Source of the DNA: Sipunculus nudus
Lineage: Eukaryota > Annelida > Sipuncula > Golfingiida > Sipunculidae
DNA: 64,000 bases
Assembly (NCBI GenBank): GCA_026874595.1
Contig: CM049320.1
Location: 3,291,464 to 3,355,463, forward strand
Direction: 5' to 3'
A model generated the notes under the pieces. It made no database searches. It saw nothing but the letters and a program-made list of their open reading frames with translations, and had not been told where the DNA came from. Positions 47,011 to 58,599 of the stretch are shown in pieces. Both the position numbers and the translations under genes were made by a program. How positions within the stretch are numbered: position 1 is the stretch's first letter; each line of letters opens with the position of its first letter.

Positions 47011-48700
47011 CATCTATTCCTATGTAAGCAAACACATCTAATATGAAGATCAAATTATGAAAACAAGTCACTGAGCACATACACTGCACAATTACTATAA
47101 AATAGATATATTGTTACATATAAAATAAAATTCATTTCATGACATAAAGTGAGTGCAGATCTAGATATGAGATCTTAAAACGTTATAAGCATCAAATTAA
47201 CAATTACTGTACATGCATATTAAATAACTTACAATTTTTATGAAAAGAGATAAAACACGTGCAGTTAACACTACAAATAGCGATTGACTGAGACTAATAA
47301 GAATTCTATATATAGTATGAAATAAGATTAAGCTGGTCGACATATTGCCAGTATATATATAAAAGTCAAAGGCTATGGCTCCGTCTACACTAATGAACAG
47401 GTGGCTTATAACATGACCTCTAATGGGAGAATAATGAATTGATGTGCACGAGACAAATGTAAACTTTTCTAATGGATCATTTCTAGCTTACTTTTTTACA
47501 TTTATTACCCAATGATAATATGCAGGTTTATACCATGTGCAGTCATGCATGGGATATAGAGAGTCATGCTAACATATTTGACAGTTTTACCCTGATAGGT
47601 GTTAATGCAATGACACACTTTGTAATGCGTGTTTTGAAAATGTGTGTAGGTATTGAGGAAGACAAAATAAATTTAAATCTAATTTCTAGAACAAAGAGTT
47701 AATAAGGCTTCATTGGACACTGCTGGAACGGGCATCATGCTACGAACTTTGCCATGGAATTCAAGGACAGTATTGCTTCATCATGCAACCTAAAAATACT
47801 TCCAGGATTTAGATGTGGCCATGCAAAACAAGGACATCCTGTTTGGCTTCTGGAAATGTGAAAAACGTATTCAGACGCATTTGGGGGAAAATTTAGTCCT
47901 CTGACTAAAAGGTATTTATGACCCCTGGTTTTGACATCAAGCTATCAAAAAGTAAAGAACGTTTTCATGATTGTAACAAGTTACTTTGTTGTTGGTATAG
48001 ATTTTGCAGACAACAAAGTTGGTATAGATTTCGCAGACACGATTTTTTTAGGTTTAGAATGCAGCCATGTAAAACAAGGGTAAACTGACGTTCTGTTTAG
48101 CCTTTGGAAATGCGAAATAGCTTAAAAACATAAATGCCTTCACGTTCATGAAGCTAGCTTTCTGTTGCTGTTTATAATTTTTAATCACAACGGTTTTTCA
48201 GGGTATAAGATTTTTCAATCTTCATGTTATACGGTCATTGCAAATTTTGCATTATGAATGTATTACGAAATATGAAAAAAAAATTCCTTATAATTTTCTT
48301 TGTCAAGCTGTCCAATGACATCAAATAGAAATTATTTTCTGCAAATGAAAATGTATTCAATTATCTGAAAATGATTAAATTAAGTCCTGATAATATTTAA
48401 AACAAGGCCTACAGGCCTAATGCAAACCTATGCAATGGGATATGCATCAGGTATAATGCTTCCATGCTGGACTGTTAGGCCTACTTTTCAAGTACACGTG
48501 ACATGTATATGTACAATGCAAGCACTGAAAATTTCGAAACCGTGTGCATGCACCAATTACACAAACATCCCTCCTGAAATACTGGCATAGGTGCACACAA
48601 CACAATAATTAATGTAAGTGGCACCACCAGTCTTGTGTTCGAGAAAGCCATTAAATATGTAGGGACATAAAAAATTGCAGGCTTCAAACTACTCTTCTGC
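47011..48700. other. No gene seen
   Basis: AT-rich. A short exact duplication AACAAAGTTGGTATAGATTT(C)GCAGAC is seen near 47985-48040. Nothing else was identified. Confidence 0.4.
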
Positions 48701-48880
48701 TATATGCACAGATCCATGGAACAACTAGATACAGGTAGTCGAAAGCGACTACGTGTATACGCCAAAATTAGGAGTTGCACAGGTGAAGCATGGATTGGGC
48801 GGTAACGGGAAACAGAAGGTGATGGATGTCTGCCACGTAGGTTGCACCACCTGAGGCCAATTCTGCAAATCACTCCTGAA

Positions 48881-51800
48881 ACAAGTGACCCATGGGTCAT
48901 GAAGCTCAGCCGACTGACATGTTGACAATATGTCCTTGCACAGGAAACTAATTAAGACTAGATGTGTCGGAACGACACGAATGCCCCCGCCTTGGGCAAA
49001 TTAGAAACATTTGTAAAATTTGGAAAATTTTTTAAGTTCAGGAGGTGTCGTATGGTCAAAAGAAGTCAAGGGCAAAATGCAAACTCGATTTGTAACGGGT
49101 CATTATCAAGCAACACACCAAAAATCATGCCAGTATATGCAGGCATTGTGAAAAAAAGTCCATACATGTGCATTTTCCATAAAAATTTCTGTCTTTCATG
49201 AAATTTTCTATGTTTAGGATCCGTAAAACAATCAAAAGTAGGTCAACCAGGATGAAACGCAAACTCGATCTGTAACTTTCATTATCTGCCCACACAAAAA
49301 AAATCAGGGTGGTATCTGCAGGCATTGAGGAAAAAAAGTCAGTACATATGCATTTGTTATGAAAATTTATATTTTTCATGAAATTTTCTATGTTCAGGAG
49401 CAGTCAAATGGTCAAAAGTAGGTCAACTGAGACAAAACAAGAACTCGATCTGTAACTGGTCATTATCTGCCTACACACCAAAAATCAGGCCCATATCTGC
49501 AGGCATTGCGAAAAAAAGTCCATACATGTGCACCTTTTTTATGAAATTTTCTATGTTAGAGCACCGTCAAATGGTCAAAAATAGGTCAACTGGGACAAAA
49601 CGTGAACTCCATCTGTAACTGGTCAATATATGCCGACACACCAAAATTCAGGACAATATCTGCAGGCATTGCGAAAAAACGTCTGTACATGTGTATTTGT
49701 CATGAAATTTCATATTTTTCATGAAATTTTCTATGTTCAGGAGCCGTAAAACGGTCAAAAGTAAGTCAACCGGGACGAAACGCGAACTCGATCTGTAACT
49801 GGTCTATATCTGCCCACACACCAAAAATTAGGCCAATATCTGCAGGCATTGCGAAAAAAAAGTCCGTCAATGTGTATCTGTCATGAATATTTCTATTTTT
49901 CATGAAAATTTCTAAGTTTAGGAGCCGTAAAACGGTCAAAAGTAGGTCAACCAGGACGAAACATGAACTCGATCTGTAACTGGTCTATATCTGTCCACAC
50001 ACCAAAAATCAGGCCAATATCTGCAGGCACTGAGAAAAAAAAACGTACATGTGTATTTGTCATGAATATTTCTATTTTTCATGAAATTTTCTAAGTTTAG
50101 GAGCCGTAAAACGGTCAAAAGTAGGTCAACCAGGACGAAACGCAAACTCGATCTGTAACTGGTCTATATCTGCTCACACACAAAAAATCAGGCCAATATC
50201 TGCAGGCATTGCGAGAAAAAAGTCTGTACATGTGTATCTGTCATGAATATTTCTATTTTTCATGAAATTTTCTAAGTTTAGGAGCCGTAAAACGGTCAAA
50301 AGTAGGTCAACCAGGACGAAACGCGAACTCGATCTGTAACTGGTCTATATCTGCTCACACACCAAAAATCAGGCCAATATGTGCAGGCATTGCGAAAAAA
50401 AGTCCGTACATGTGTATCTGTCATGAATATTTCTATTTTTCATGAAAATTTCTAAGTTTAGGAGCCGTAAAACGGTCAAAAGAAGGTCAACCGGGACGAA
50501 ACGCGAACTCGATCTGTAACTGGTCTTTATCTGCCCACACACCAAAAATCAGGCCAATATCTGCAGGCATTGCGAAAAAAAGTCCGTACATGTGTATCTG
50601 TCATGAATATTTCTATTTTTCATGAAATTTTCTAAGTTTAGGAGCCGTAAAACGGTCAAAAGTAGGTCAACCGGGACGAAACGCGAACTCCATCTGTAAC
50701 TGGCCTATATCTGCCCACACCAAAAATCAGGCCAATATCTGCAGGCATTGCGAAAAAAAGTCTGTACAACTGTTTCATTTCGGAATGACGGAATGATGGA
50801 ATGACAGAATGACGGACATGGGTAAAACTATATGCCCCGGCCACTTTGTGGCAGGGGCATAAAAATATAGAGTGCATCATCATTCAAGCATATTAGCTTA
50901 AGTTCATCAAGACCCATTAGCACACCAAATTTGATGACTATCCAACCAGCCTTTCCTGCGGAACCTGGCAATTTGTGTGTATATTTCATTACTTCTTTGA
51001 TGCTCAAACATACCCCAAAATAGGTCACAGTAACCTAATTTCAGGTTTTGAGGTGAGATTCTGGGTTCAATGGTTTTTATTTGTGCCCTACTTTGGTATC
51101 AAATTTTCAAATATTCTGGGGTGTGCTAATAAGCCCTATTGCTCATAGAATATGGGTAAAGAGACCTAATTTCATGTTTCCAAGGATACTTTTCATGGAC
51201 CCCCTGGATTTTAAGTTAGAAGATTCTAGGTCCAATGGTTATAATTTGTGCCCTGCTTTCAGAGAACATGGGTAACAGAGACCTCATCTCAGGTTTCCAA
51301 GGATATTTTTCATTGACCTCCCTGCCCAGTTAACAGATGATCGCATCCTGAAGGTCTAAAAAATAGAGAGAAAATGCATAAAAATTGGAAAAAAAATCCA
51401 GGTAGTGCCACCAGTCTGTAAGAACTGATGAAACACTCCAAGATGAATATGCATGCAAAGAATCAATCAATGCACAATTTGTTGAGATACTAGAGCTTAT
51501 ATATCAAATTTTAAGTTATTCTTGGGGGTCTACTGAGCCCAATAGCTCAGAGGATATGGGTAACAAAGACCTAATTTCAGGTTTCCACAGAGATTTTATA
51601 GACCTCAGGGTATGTCAAGATAGAAGATTCTAGGTCCACTGGTTACCATTTGTACCCTGTTAACAGATGACGGCATCATTTAAGGTCTCAAAAAGATAGA
51701 AAATAAATCCTAAAAAAAAATACAGGTGGCGCCACCTATCTGCAGAAACTGATGACACACTCCATGATTAATATCCATGCAAAGAATCATGGTGAACAAT

Positions 51801-52413
51801 GCATTAGTTGTTCAGATACTTGAGCTTTTGTATCAAATTTTTCATTATTCTGGGGGGTACTTCGGAGCCCTATAGCTTAAAGAATATGGGTAAGAGAGAC
51901 CTAATTCCAGGTTTCCAAGAAGACTTTTTATGGTCCTCTCTGGATGTAAAGTGAGAAGATTCCAGGTCCAGCAGTTATGATTTGTGCCCTGTTTACAGAT
52001 GACGGCTTCTTTTGAGGTCTCAAAAATAGCGGAAACAAATCGTAGAAAATCAAAAAAATCCAGGTTGCACCACCAGGCTGCAGAAACTGATGAAATTTAT
52101 TATGATCAATATCAATGCAAAGAATCATAGTGATCAATGCATTAGTTCTACACATACTTGAGTTTTTTGTATCAAATTTTCCATTATTCTGGGGGGTATT
52201 TCGGAGCGCCATAGCTCAAAGAATATGAGTAATAGAGACCTAATTTCATGTTTCCAAGGAGATTTTTATGGACCTCTCAGGATGTCAAGTTAGAAGATTC
52301 TAGGTCTAGTGGTTATGATTTGTGCCTGGTTAACGGACAGATAGAGGGACAGACGGACACCGGACAAAGGGTTATCGCTATAGCTAAGATGACTTTCAGT
52401 CAGCTAAGCTAAA
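48881..52413 (+). mobile_element. HINE-like element, family P3, middle layer of the nest
   Basis: It starts ACAAGTGACCCATGGGTCAT, as at 11302, and is interrupted between AACTAATTAAGA (48958) and GCATCATCATTCAAGC (50872). It continues with about four ~335-bp units (CCTAATTTCAGGTTTCC at about 51290, 51570, 51900, 52240). The 3' end has GACAGACGGACACCGGACAA and then AGGGTTATCGC, closed by a stem-loop AGCTAAGATGAC-TTTCA-GTCAGCTAAGCT (52382-52410). The 5' AGCCGACTGA and the inverse of the 3' end (AGCTGACTGA) form a subterminal inverted repeat. Confidence 0.75.
48958..50868 (+). mobile_element. Innermost element: 180-bp x 10 tandem array with hairpin ends
   Basis: The 5' end has a perfect hairpin, GTGTCG-GAA-CGACAC, followed by ATGCCCCCGCC. 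Ten core units are anchored at about 49044, 49222, 49401, 49565, 49745, 49926, 50105, 50286, 50466 and 50646 (mostly 179-181 bp apart; one of 164). They share CGTAAAACGGTCAAAAGTAG and CTCGATCTGTAACTGGT. A GACGGAAT-type tract (about 50783-50818) and a strong 3' stem-loop TGCCCCGGCCAC-TTT-GTGGCAGGGGCA (50833-50859) follow. The 3' arm is the inverse of the 5' ATGCCCCCGCC with one difference. The boundaries are confirmed by the intact family P3 copy at 11302-12120. Confidence 0.8.
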
Positions 52414-53090
52414 AACGGAAAGGTAAGTGGTGCCACCTGTCTGGTTTACAAGAAACTTGCAAGATGGATGAACATGCAAAATTTCAGACAAATACCTTGA
52501 CCCACTCCTGACATATGAGCAATTTTCACCCAAAGCACATGTATGGATGGGCGCCACAGGAAAAGATTGCAGATGGTGCCACCAGTCTTGAGTACATGAG
52601 GAAGGAGTCCAAGATTTATGGATATGCAAAATTTCAGGCCAATACTGCAAATCACTCCTGATATAAGGGCATTAATTTATTTTACAAAAACAAAGGTAAG
52701 TGGCTCCACGAGTATGCTTTAAGAGAAAATGCTCCAGCATGGATGAACATGCCAAATTGCAGACCAATACCTTGACCCTCTCCTTAGATATGAGCAATTT
52801 AACACAAAGCACATGTATGGATGGGCGCCAAAGGAAACGATTGCAGATGGTGCCACCAGTCTTGAGTACAAGATGAAGGAGTCTAAGATCTATGGATATG
52901 CACAATTTCAGGCTAAAACTGCAAATCCCTCCTGAGAAAAGGGCATTTTTTATCAAAAACAAAGGTAGGTGGCACCATCTGTATGGTTTACGAGAAAACT
53001 TTTTCAAGATGGATGAATATGCCAACTTTCAGAAATTTCAAATTTCAAGGTCCCTACTCGAAATAACTTTGAATTAAACAGACCTGCACT

Positions 53091-53764
53091 GACTTGTTTA
53101 AAATAATACAATGAACCAAGCATGAAAACACCACACCATGCTGTTATAGAAGTCAGACTGCAGCACATAGGTCTCTTCCCATTCTGGCACTGTGCCAAAG
53201 CTATTTATAGAGCTGACATAATCTTGGCCAATGGCCAACATCCAGGCACTGGCAAATCTTGGCAATCTGCCGATGGAAAACTAAGTGCTGCCTGTACACA
53301 AAAAGTACTGAAAAAAAAAAAAATTTAAATAAATTTTCCCAAAACAAAATGCTTTCAGCTGGCTTAAAAAAAAAGAAATTAGGAATATATGACAAAATAT
53401 TACAGATATATACTGAATGCAAAATTATAATACAGATACATTTCACTGATGGCAAAATCTGATGGCAAAATCTTGAATTAAGTTGAGTATGGATATCAGT
53501 TATTTATAAATCATGTACAGCTGTCTTTATATACCCACAGAGAGCTATACACCTGTGATTGTAAACATTGCCTGCTTTGAAGACATGATTTAATTTAAAT
53601 CATAATTCTCAATTTTCAAAAGCTTTACAAAAACATTCTTTTCAAGATTAACCATTGTTAACCTGAATTCTAAATGTCTAGTGGCATGATGTAATATATG
53701 CTCATAAACTTGTGCCAGGCCAGATGTAACTGCTTCACACAACTAACATATATTGTAAAATGAC
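53091..53764. other. No gene seen
   Basis: AT-rich, with an A-run near 53310-53323. No exon or element boundary was recognised. Confidence 0.4.
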
Positions 53765-54790
53765 TCAATTCAATATCCATAATTCAGCCAAAAATCATTC
53801 ATGTGGAACCATTAAAGACAATTATAAAAAGAAAAATTGTGGGGATTATTCTTGTAAAATATTAAACAAATTGGGCTCCATGGCATCAGTGGAAAATCGT
53901 TTTGCATGTTTGTAACTCATATAGGAAAATACAGCAAACTGGCAAAAGTTCAGCTTCCCCTCAGCCAAAAATCACTGAACCAAAACCATTTGAACGATTT
54001 TGAATTATCAACATCTGAGGATAATTAATTTGAGAGATTTAAGAATTTGGCCCAGTTGTTTTTGAGAAGATCTCTGATGCCACTGAGCTAAAAAGGGGTG
54101 TTATGGCATATAACCAAATACAGCTTCCCATAACTTGGCAAAAAGTCACTGAACAGAGACCATTGGAACAAACTTCAGAAAGCTTTATGCTAGGATCATT
54201 TTTGTGCCATATTAAACAATTTGGCAATATAGTTTCAAAGAAAAAGTTCTTTGTAGCCCTCAGTATGATACGGGTACTGATGACCCCTGTGCAAAAAAGG
54301 CCAATGCAGGTGGCACCACCAATACCTCAATTTTAGATTTGACTCATGTGACCAACATTGGCATAAAATTTTGTGATGATAGCTCTAGCCGTTTCTGAGA
54401 CTGTTATTTTAGTATGCTTTTATGGACAGATAAATAAGTTCTAATTCCTCTAACTTGGCCAAAATTCACCAAACTTAAACCATTCGAACAAATTTGAGAG
54501 AGGTGTTCCAGGAATAATTTATGTGTAATATTGGACAATTTACCTTCAATGAGAAACAACAGTTTTGGAGAGGACGATTTTTAAAGGTTTTTCAGCTTTT
54601 TCCCTATAAAATCTTATATAATGAAGTTAGACTAAAAAATAAGCAAAATCTGATAGAGTTTTTTGGATGACTAATTTTTCCCATAAAATTTGGTGATGTA
54701 TTGATAGTATGTGTTAATGTACAGATGATGGACAATGGCCAATGGACGATGGACGACGCTACACCATCGCATAAGCTCACAGGTTCGATA
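53765..54790 (+). mobile_element. HINE-like element, ~175-bp core units
   Basis: AACTTGGC(C/A)AAAA(A/T)TCAC and AACCATT(T/C)GAAC(G/A)A recur in diverged units between 53780 and 54600. The 3' part reads GATGGACAATGGCCAATGGA, then CGATGGACGACGCTACACCA and TCGCATAAGCTCACAGG. A GATGGAC tract followed by CATCGCATAAGCTCAC is again a microsatellite plus terminal segment. Core units are more diverged than in the nested element. Confidence 0.5.
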
Positions 54791-54866
54791 AAAATAACAC
54801 AGCATGAAATGCAGAGTTCTTTCAATCAGAACTGATGCTGTTTCAGAACTTTCAGAACAATCAGAA

Positions 54867-55570
54867 CTAGTGGCCAAACATTCCGTTTGGAGCATGTCTT
54901 GTTCGTTTTAACATAACATATGCCATACGAACATCACTGGGTCTCCACTCAGAGATAAAAAGGGACTCCTTTAAGTAGTGAAAACCCCATGTAGCACATG
55001 CAAGGAAGAGGATATTGTCTATGATTGCAACAGGAACAAAATGTGTAAAAATTAAACAATTTGACAGCTTATCAGTGACAGTGCGTGTGCAGAAAGATAT
55101 AAATTTAACATTCAGAAGATTAAATGACGGCACCTTATTCCTGGATTGAGATGACATGGCTTTGAAGGTAGCTTTGAAGAACAAGGGTAGAAGCGCCAAG
55201 AGATAACAAGAAAAGAAGACAATGTGGGAACCCAGCAGCTGAACTGAAAATGTTTGCAAAATACACTGTCCTGTTTTGGGCCTACCGCAGACAGGCTTCC
55301 AGGTGGTTGCTGGAGAATTGCTTGGAAATTTGGACTGGCCCATAGACAGCATGCTGCATAAAGAATTACTGGTGCACCATTCAGAGTCAACTAGGAAGAT
55401 TCCGGCAGATACAAAGTGATGGCATTAAAAGGACATGGCTTAGAAGGTAGTCTTTGAGAACAAGGGTAGAAACTCAAGGAGGCTAAAACAAACCAATTGG
55501 TCTGCAGTGACATCATTAGCCCATAAGACAGTGATGTCCTGAAGCAAATCTCAAGGAAAAAACTGCCACA
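54867..55570. other. Unrecognised stretch with a long minus-strand ORF and a 280-bp duplication
   Basis: A 161-codon minus-strand frame (54867-55352) is open, with hydrophobic stretches (GSHIVFFSCYLLALLPLFF) but no recognisable family. The plus-strand phrase GACATGGCTT(T)GAAGGTAG...AACAAGGGTAGAA occurs at 55152 and 55432, so the region is itself partly duplicated. It adjoins the DUF6729-like remnant and could belong to the same element. Confidence 0.25.
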
Positions 55571-55599
55571 CACTGTAGTAGATGTACCATTTATCTTAA

Positions 55600-55999
55600 C
55601 TTTTGATTTAGTCCACCTCTCCAGAGTTAAGGTTTACCCACATATCCGCCAGGTGCTGGATTTTGACTGCTATTACAACCTTGCGGCTGAGTACCTGTGG
55701 AGTGCCGGAGCAAAAGTAAGGTGATCAGCTGGAGTCCAGCCATCGTCCAGCAACCTAACGTTGGACAACACCTGCAGTTCCCAGGGCTCCTGACTTACTG
55801 CTACACTTGTGACGTCAGAGTCATCCTTTTGCTTAGGCAGAGAGGTCTTGGGAACAGTTCCATCCAGCTCCAGAAAAAGTTATCGGTGCAACGCAGTGAG
55901 CATTGGCTCGCCGGGTCATTGCACTACATGACAGACTGGTCCTTCCAGTCCGCGGCAGCTGAAGTACTTGTGCTGCCTCTCAGCTTCGAAGATTTTTAA
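55600..55999 (+). pseudogene. DUF6729-like protein fragment, frameshifted
   Basis: A first frame encodes HLSRVKVYPHIRQVLDFDCY and then YNLAAEYL. After a one-base frame change near 55695 a second frame encodes KVISWSPAIVQQPNVGQHLQ, FPGLLTYCYTCDVRVILLLR, QRGLGNSSIQLQKKL and SEHWLAGSLHYMTD, ending at 55999. From memory, this order matches DUF6729 proteins: a 'VR.VLD..G.Y' segment, then 'K.ISWS..I..QL', then 'RGLGNS...L...L.EQH...W'. These occur as repeated, probably transposon-encoded genes in fish and invertebrates. Their function is unknown. The upstream zinc-ribbon part and the rest of the protein are absent, so it is a remnant. Confidence 0.5.
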
Positions 56000-56099
56000 T
56001 AAATATTTAATCCATGGAATGTACTGTGCATTTCTTAGCAGATAGCAAAAATATTTTTTTTTTATATTGGGCACAGTTAAATAGTTATGGCACCATTAG

Positions 56100-56440
56100 T
56101 AATGAATGGCCCATGTACCGGTATATACTATTGGCAGATACCAGGGACAGGTACCAGGGCCATTGCTTTCATATTGGTGTGTCCCCAATACCAATAAATG
56201 GTCCTGCAAGGACCAAGTGAATGCATTAATGGTATATATTATTCACACATAAGTGCATATTGGTCACTTTCAGGTTTTTTCTTTGTCCCTAAATACATTG
56301 GTGTTAGGGCCATTCAGTGTTTTTTTAACATGTATTTTTATGTCCTAGCAGGACCATTCAGTTTAATTGGGGACAAATGTGTTCCCAATACCAATGATTG
56401 GTCTAGGAGGACAAAGAAAATACATTAATGGTACATAATG
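56100..56440. repeat. ~209-bp tandem repeat, about 1.6 units
   Basis: CCCAATACCAAT(A/G)A(A/T)TGGTC followed by GGAC(C/A)AA and ATACATTAATGGTA-type sequence occurs at 56174 and 56383. GGGCCATT is also repeated. Confidence 0.6.
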
Positions 56441-57089
56441 TACTATACACATGCAAAATTTTGGCGCAATCGGTCAAACTGTTCCCAAGATATAAAGCCT
56501 GGATGTCTGCAGCATAATCATTAATGTAGGAGGCACCACCAGCCACAAAATCTAGAGCCCTATCCAAGATGTATAATCCTGCAAAATTGTAGGCAGATAA
56601 TTCAAACCAGTGCAGAGATATGACTGATTTTTTCCCACAGCAGACAGACTGATGCTGTGCAAAAATGGTTGCAGGTGGCGCCACCAGTTTTGCTTATGAT
56701 AAAGAGCTATGCAAGATCTATACACATGCAATATTTTTGGCCCGAACGGTTTCCGAGATATGACCTTGGATGTCTGCAGCATAAACGTGAATGTAGGTGA
56801 TGCCACCTGTCATAAAATCAAGAAAGCTGTCCAGGATGTATAAACCTGCAAAATCTCATGTGGACAAGTCCAACCAATGCAGAGATATGAGTGATTTTAT
56901 CCCAAGGCAGATGAACAGATTGACACTGTGCAAAATGGTTGCAGGTGGCGCCACCATTTTTTATGTATGTTATAAATCTATCCAAGGGCTACATTTGTGC
57001 AAAATTTTTTTCCGGATTGGTCAAACGGTTCCCGACTGCGGTGGGCTGAAACATAGTATCCACAAAACTCTGTTTTGGAGGATACAATT
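56440..57089 (+). mobile_element. HINE-like element, family D, 5'-truncated
   Basis: Units with GGATGTCTGCAGCATAA(A/T)C and GTTGCAGGTGGCGCCACCA repeat about 268-280 bp apart. The 3' end CTCTGTTTTGGAGGATACAA (57069-57088) is the same as in the complete copy ending at 44058. The 5' hairpin is missing. Confidence 0.65.
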
Positions 57090-58400
57090 AATGAATTACA
57101 ATTCCTTCCAAAAATTCCTTTTTATGATTGATTTTTCTTGTGACAACAGTTAGTCGAAAACCTAAAGTAATGTTGAATAACATATTATTAATCTTACCAT
57201 CGTTTCACGACATAATCATACACCGACAGTCATGTTATCAGATTTATGGGCTTAAATTGCCAGGAAATAGTGCACACTTTCCTCCATAATCTAAGAACTA
57301 TTTATCCTATTTAACTGTTGCACTCCGGTCACCTTCTGCTATGAAAATAAGGTACCGCTGGTTTCTTCTTATTGATTTCTGCCTCCACTTCACTCCAACA
57401 TGTAAAGTATCTATACAAATTCCACTAGTATACCTTTATACTTTAATGGTTTATACTTTTGAACTTTGAACAGTCAACTTTTATAACGATCCTTCCGAGG
57501 ACGGCTCTCACAGTACAAAACATCCGCCAAACCCATTTGTCTGATAGCCTCAAAACCTACTGTTGAAACCTTTTATTCTGAATAATTCTACAAAACCAGA
57601 TTTATATTGTGCTAAACCATACATTTTGCTTTAGACTGGTTTTATGTAATTATAATGGCCTAGGTATTATTAAGCATCATGATCTAGGTGGTACAGAAAG
57701 GAGAGTATACCACGTAAGCGACTGCATTAAGCACATACTCTCCCCAACAGACATACAATCCAACCTCCAGGCAATCTTCCATATTGGCTTTATCCATCTT
57801 ATCCACTTCCTTAGCAGTATAAAATTTTATTTTATTCATCAATATCTATTAGTCTTATGTTAAAAGATAATGAAACTTAAATGCACTTTATATGGTTCAT
57901 GTGATGGGTAATGACTATTTATGTAATTTTAACTAATTTAAAAAATAAACAGGAAATACATCTGGATACATGAATGTTTTGTACACATTAAATATGTAAA
58001 GTAAGTGTATAATGTAGTATTAAGTAAAGGAAGTAAAAGAGATGTATTATGGAATAAGATGTATGGATACACCATACCACTGTATTTAAAGAGGCTCACA
58101 ATATTTTCTTAGAACAGAAACAAAATTTATATAAAATAATACAGGTAAAACATAATGTCATTTTTTTAAATATTTAAGTCATTTTTTTTAATATTTAAGT
58201 AAAAATAATGTCAAATGTTATAACATTATTTTATACAGTTAATGTGGACTTCTGAGGACTCCAGCCCAGAGCCTGCTATTTGCAACACGCCAACTCATGG
58301 TCTTCTTTTTGTATTCTGTTCCAGGATAAATCCATGCATATATCCATTGACAGTCTTTGACTTGTATATCTGTGGAGGCTGACCCTGTCTTAACCCTGGC
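57090..58400. other. No gene seen
   Basis: AT-rich. A short duplication of TCATTTTTTTAATATTTAAG lies near 58158-58200. No exons were recognised. Confidence 0.4.
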
Positions 58401-58417
58401 CATGTGACATTAACCCT

Positions 58418-58436
58418 TTACTGTTCAGATTAGCCT
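58418..58436. repeat. Solo end of the TTAACCC MITE family
   Basis: TTAACCCTTTACTGTTCA matches the terminal repeat of the MITE at 367-642. No partner end was found nearby. Confidence 0.4.
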
Positions 58437-58599
58437 GTGGATTGTCACACTCCTACTGTTCAGATTTATTTTGCATTTTTTCCACATTTTGACATGAATC
58501 TATATAAGAGACATTAACTCAGTAACCGTTAAAGGTATCTTTGTGGAATTTTCAGCTTTTACTGTCAGGTATATGTCCATCGTGTTATTTTATTTATTT

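Larger units (their letters stand above)
48727..53090 (+). mobile_element. HINE-like element, family D, outer layer of a triple nest
   Basis: The 5' hairpin GTAGTCG-AAAG-CGACTAC (overlapping bases; 48735-48752) and the following TGTATACGCCAAAATTAGGAG match the 43241 element. Family D sequence stops at CAAATCACTCCTGA (48878) and resumes at about 52414 with AAAGGTAAGTGGTGCCACC. It then continues as ~275-bp units (GATTGCAGATGGTGCCACCA at 52567 and 52842). The uninterrupted internal unit at 52640-52720 shows the same sequence without the insertion. No 3' subterminal repeat was found at the right end. Confidence 0.65.

Noticed and set aside
48481-48687. 68-codon frame with a hydrophobic segment
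   Set aside because: Overlaps family D-type repeat phrases (GGCACCACCAGTCTTGTG) and has no start or splice context.
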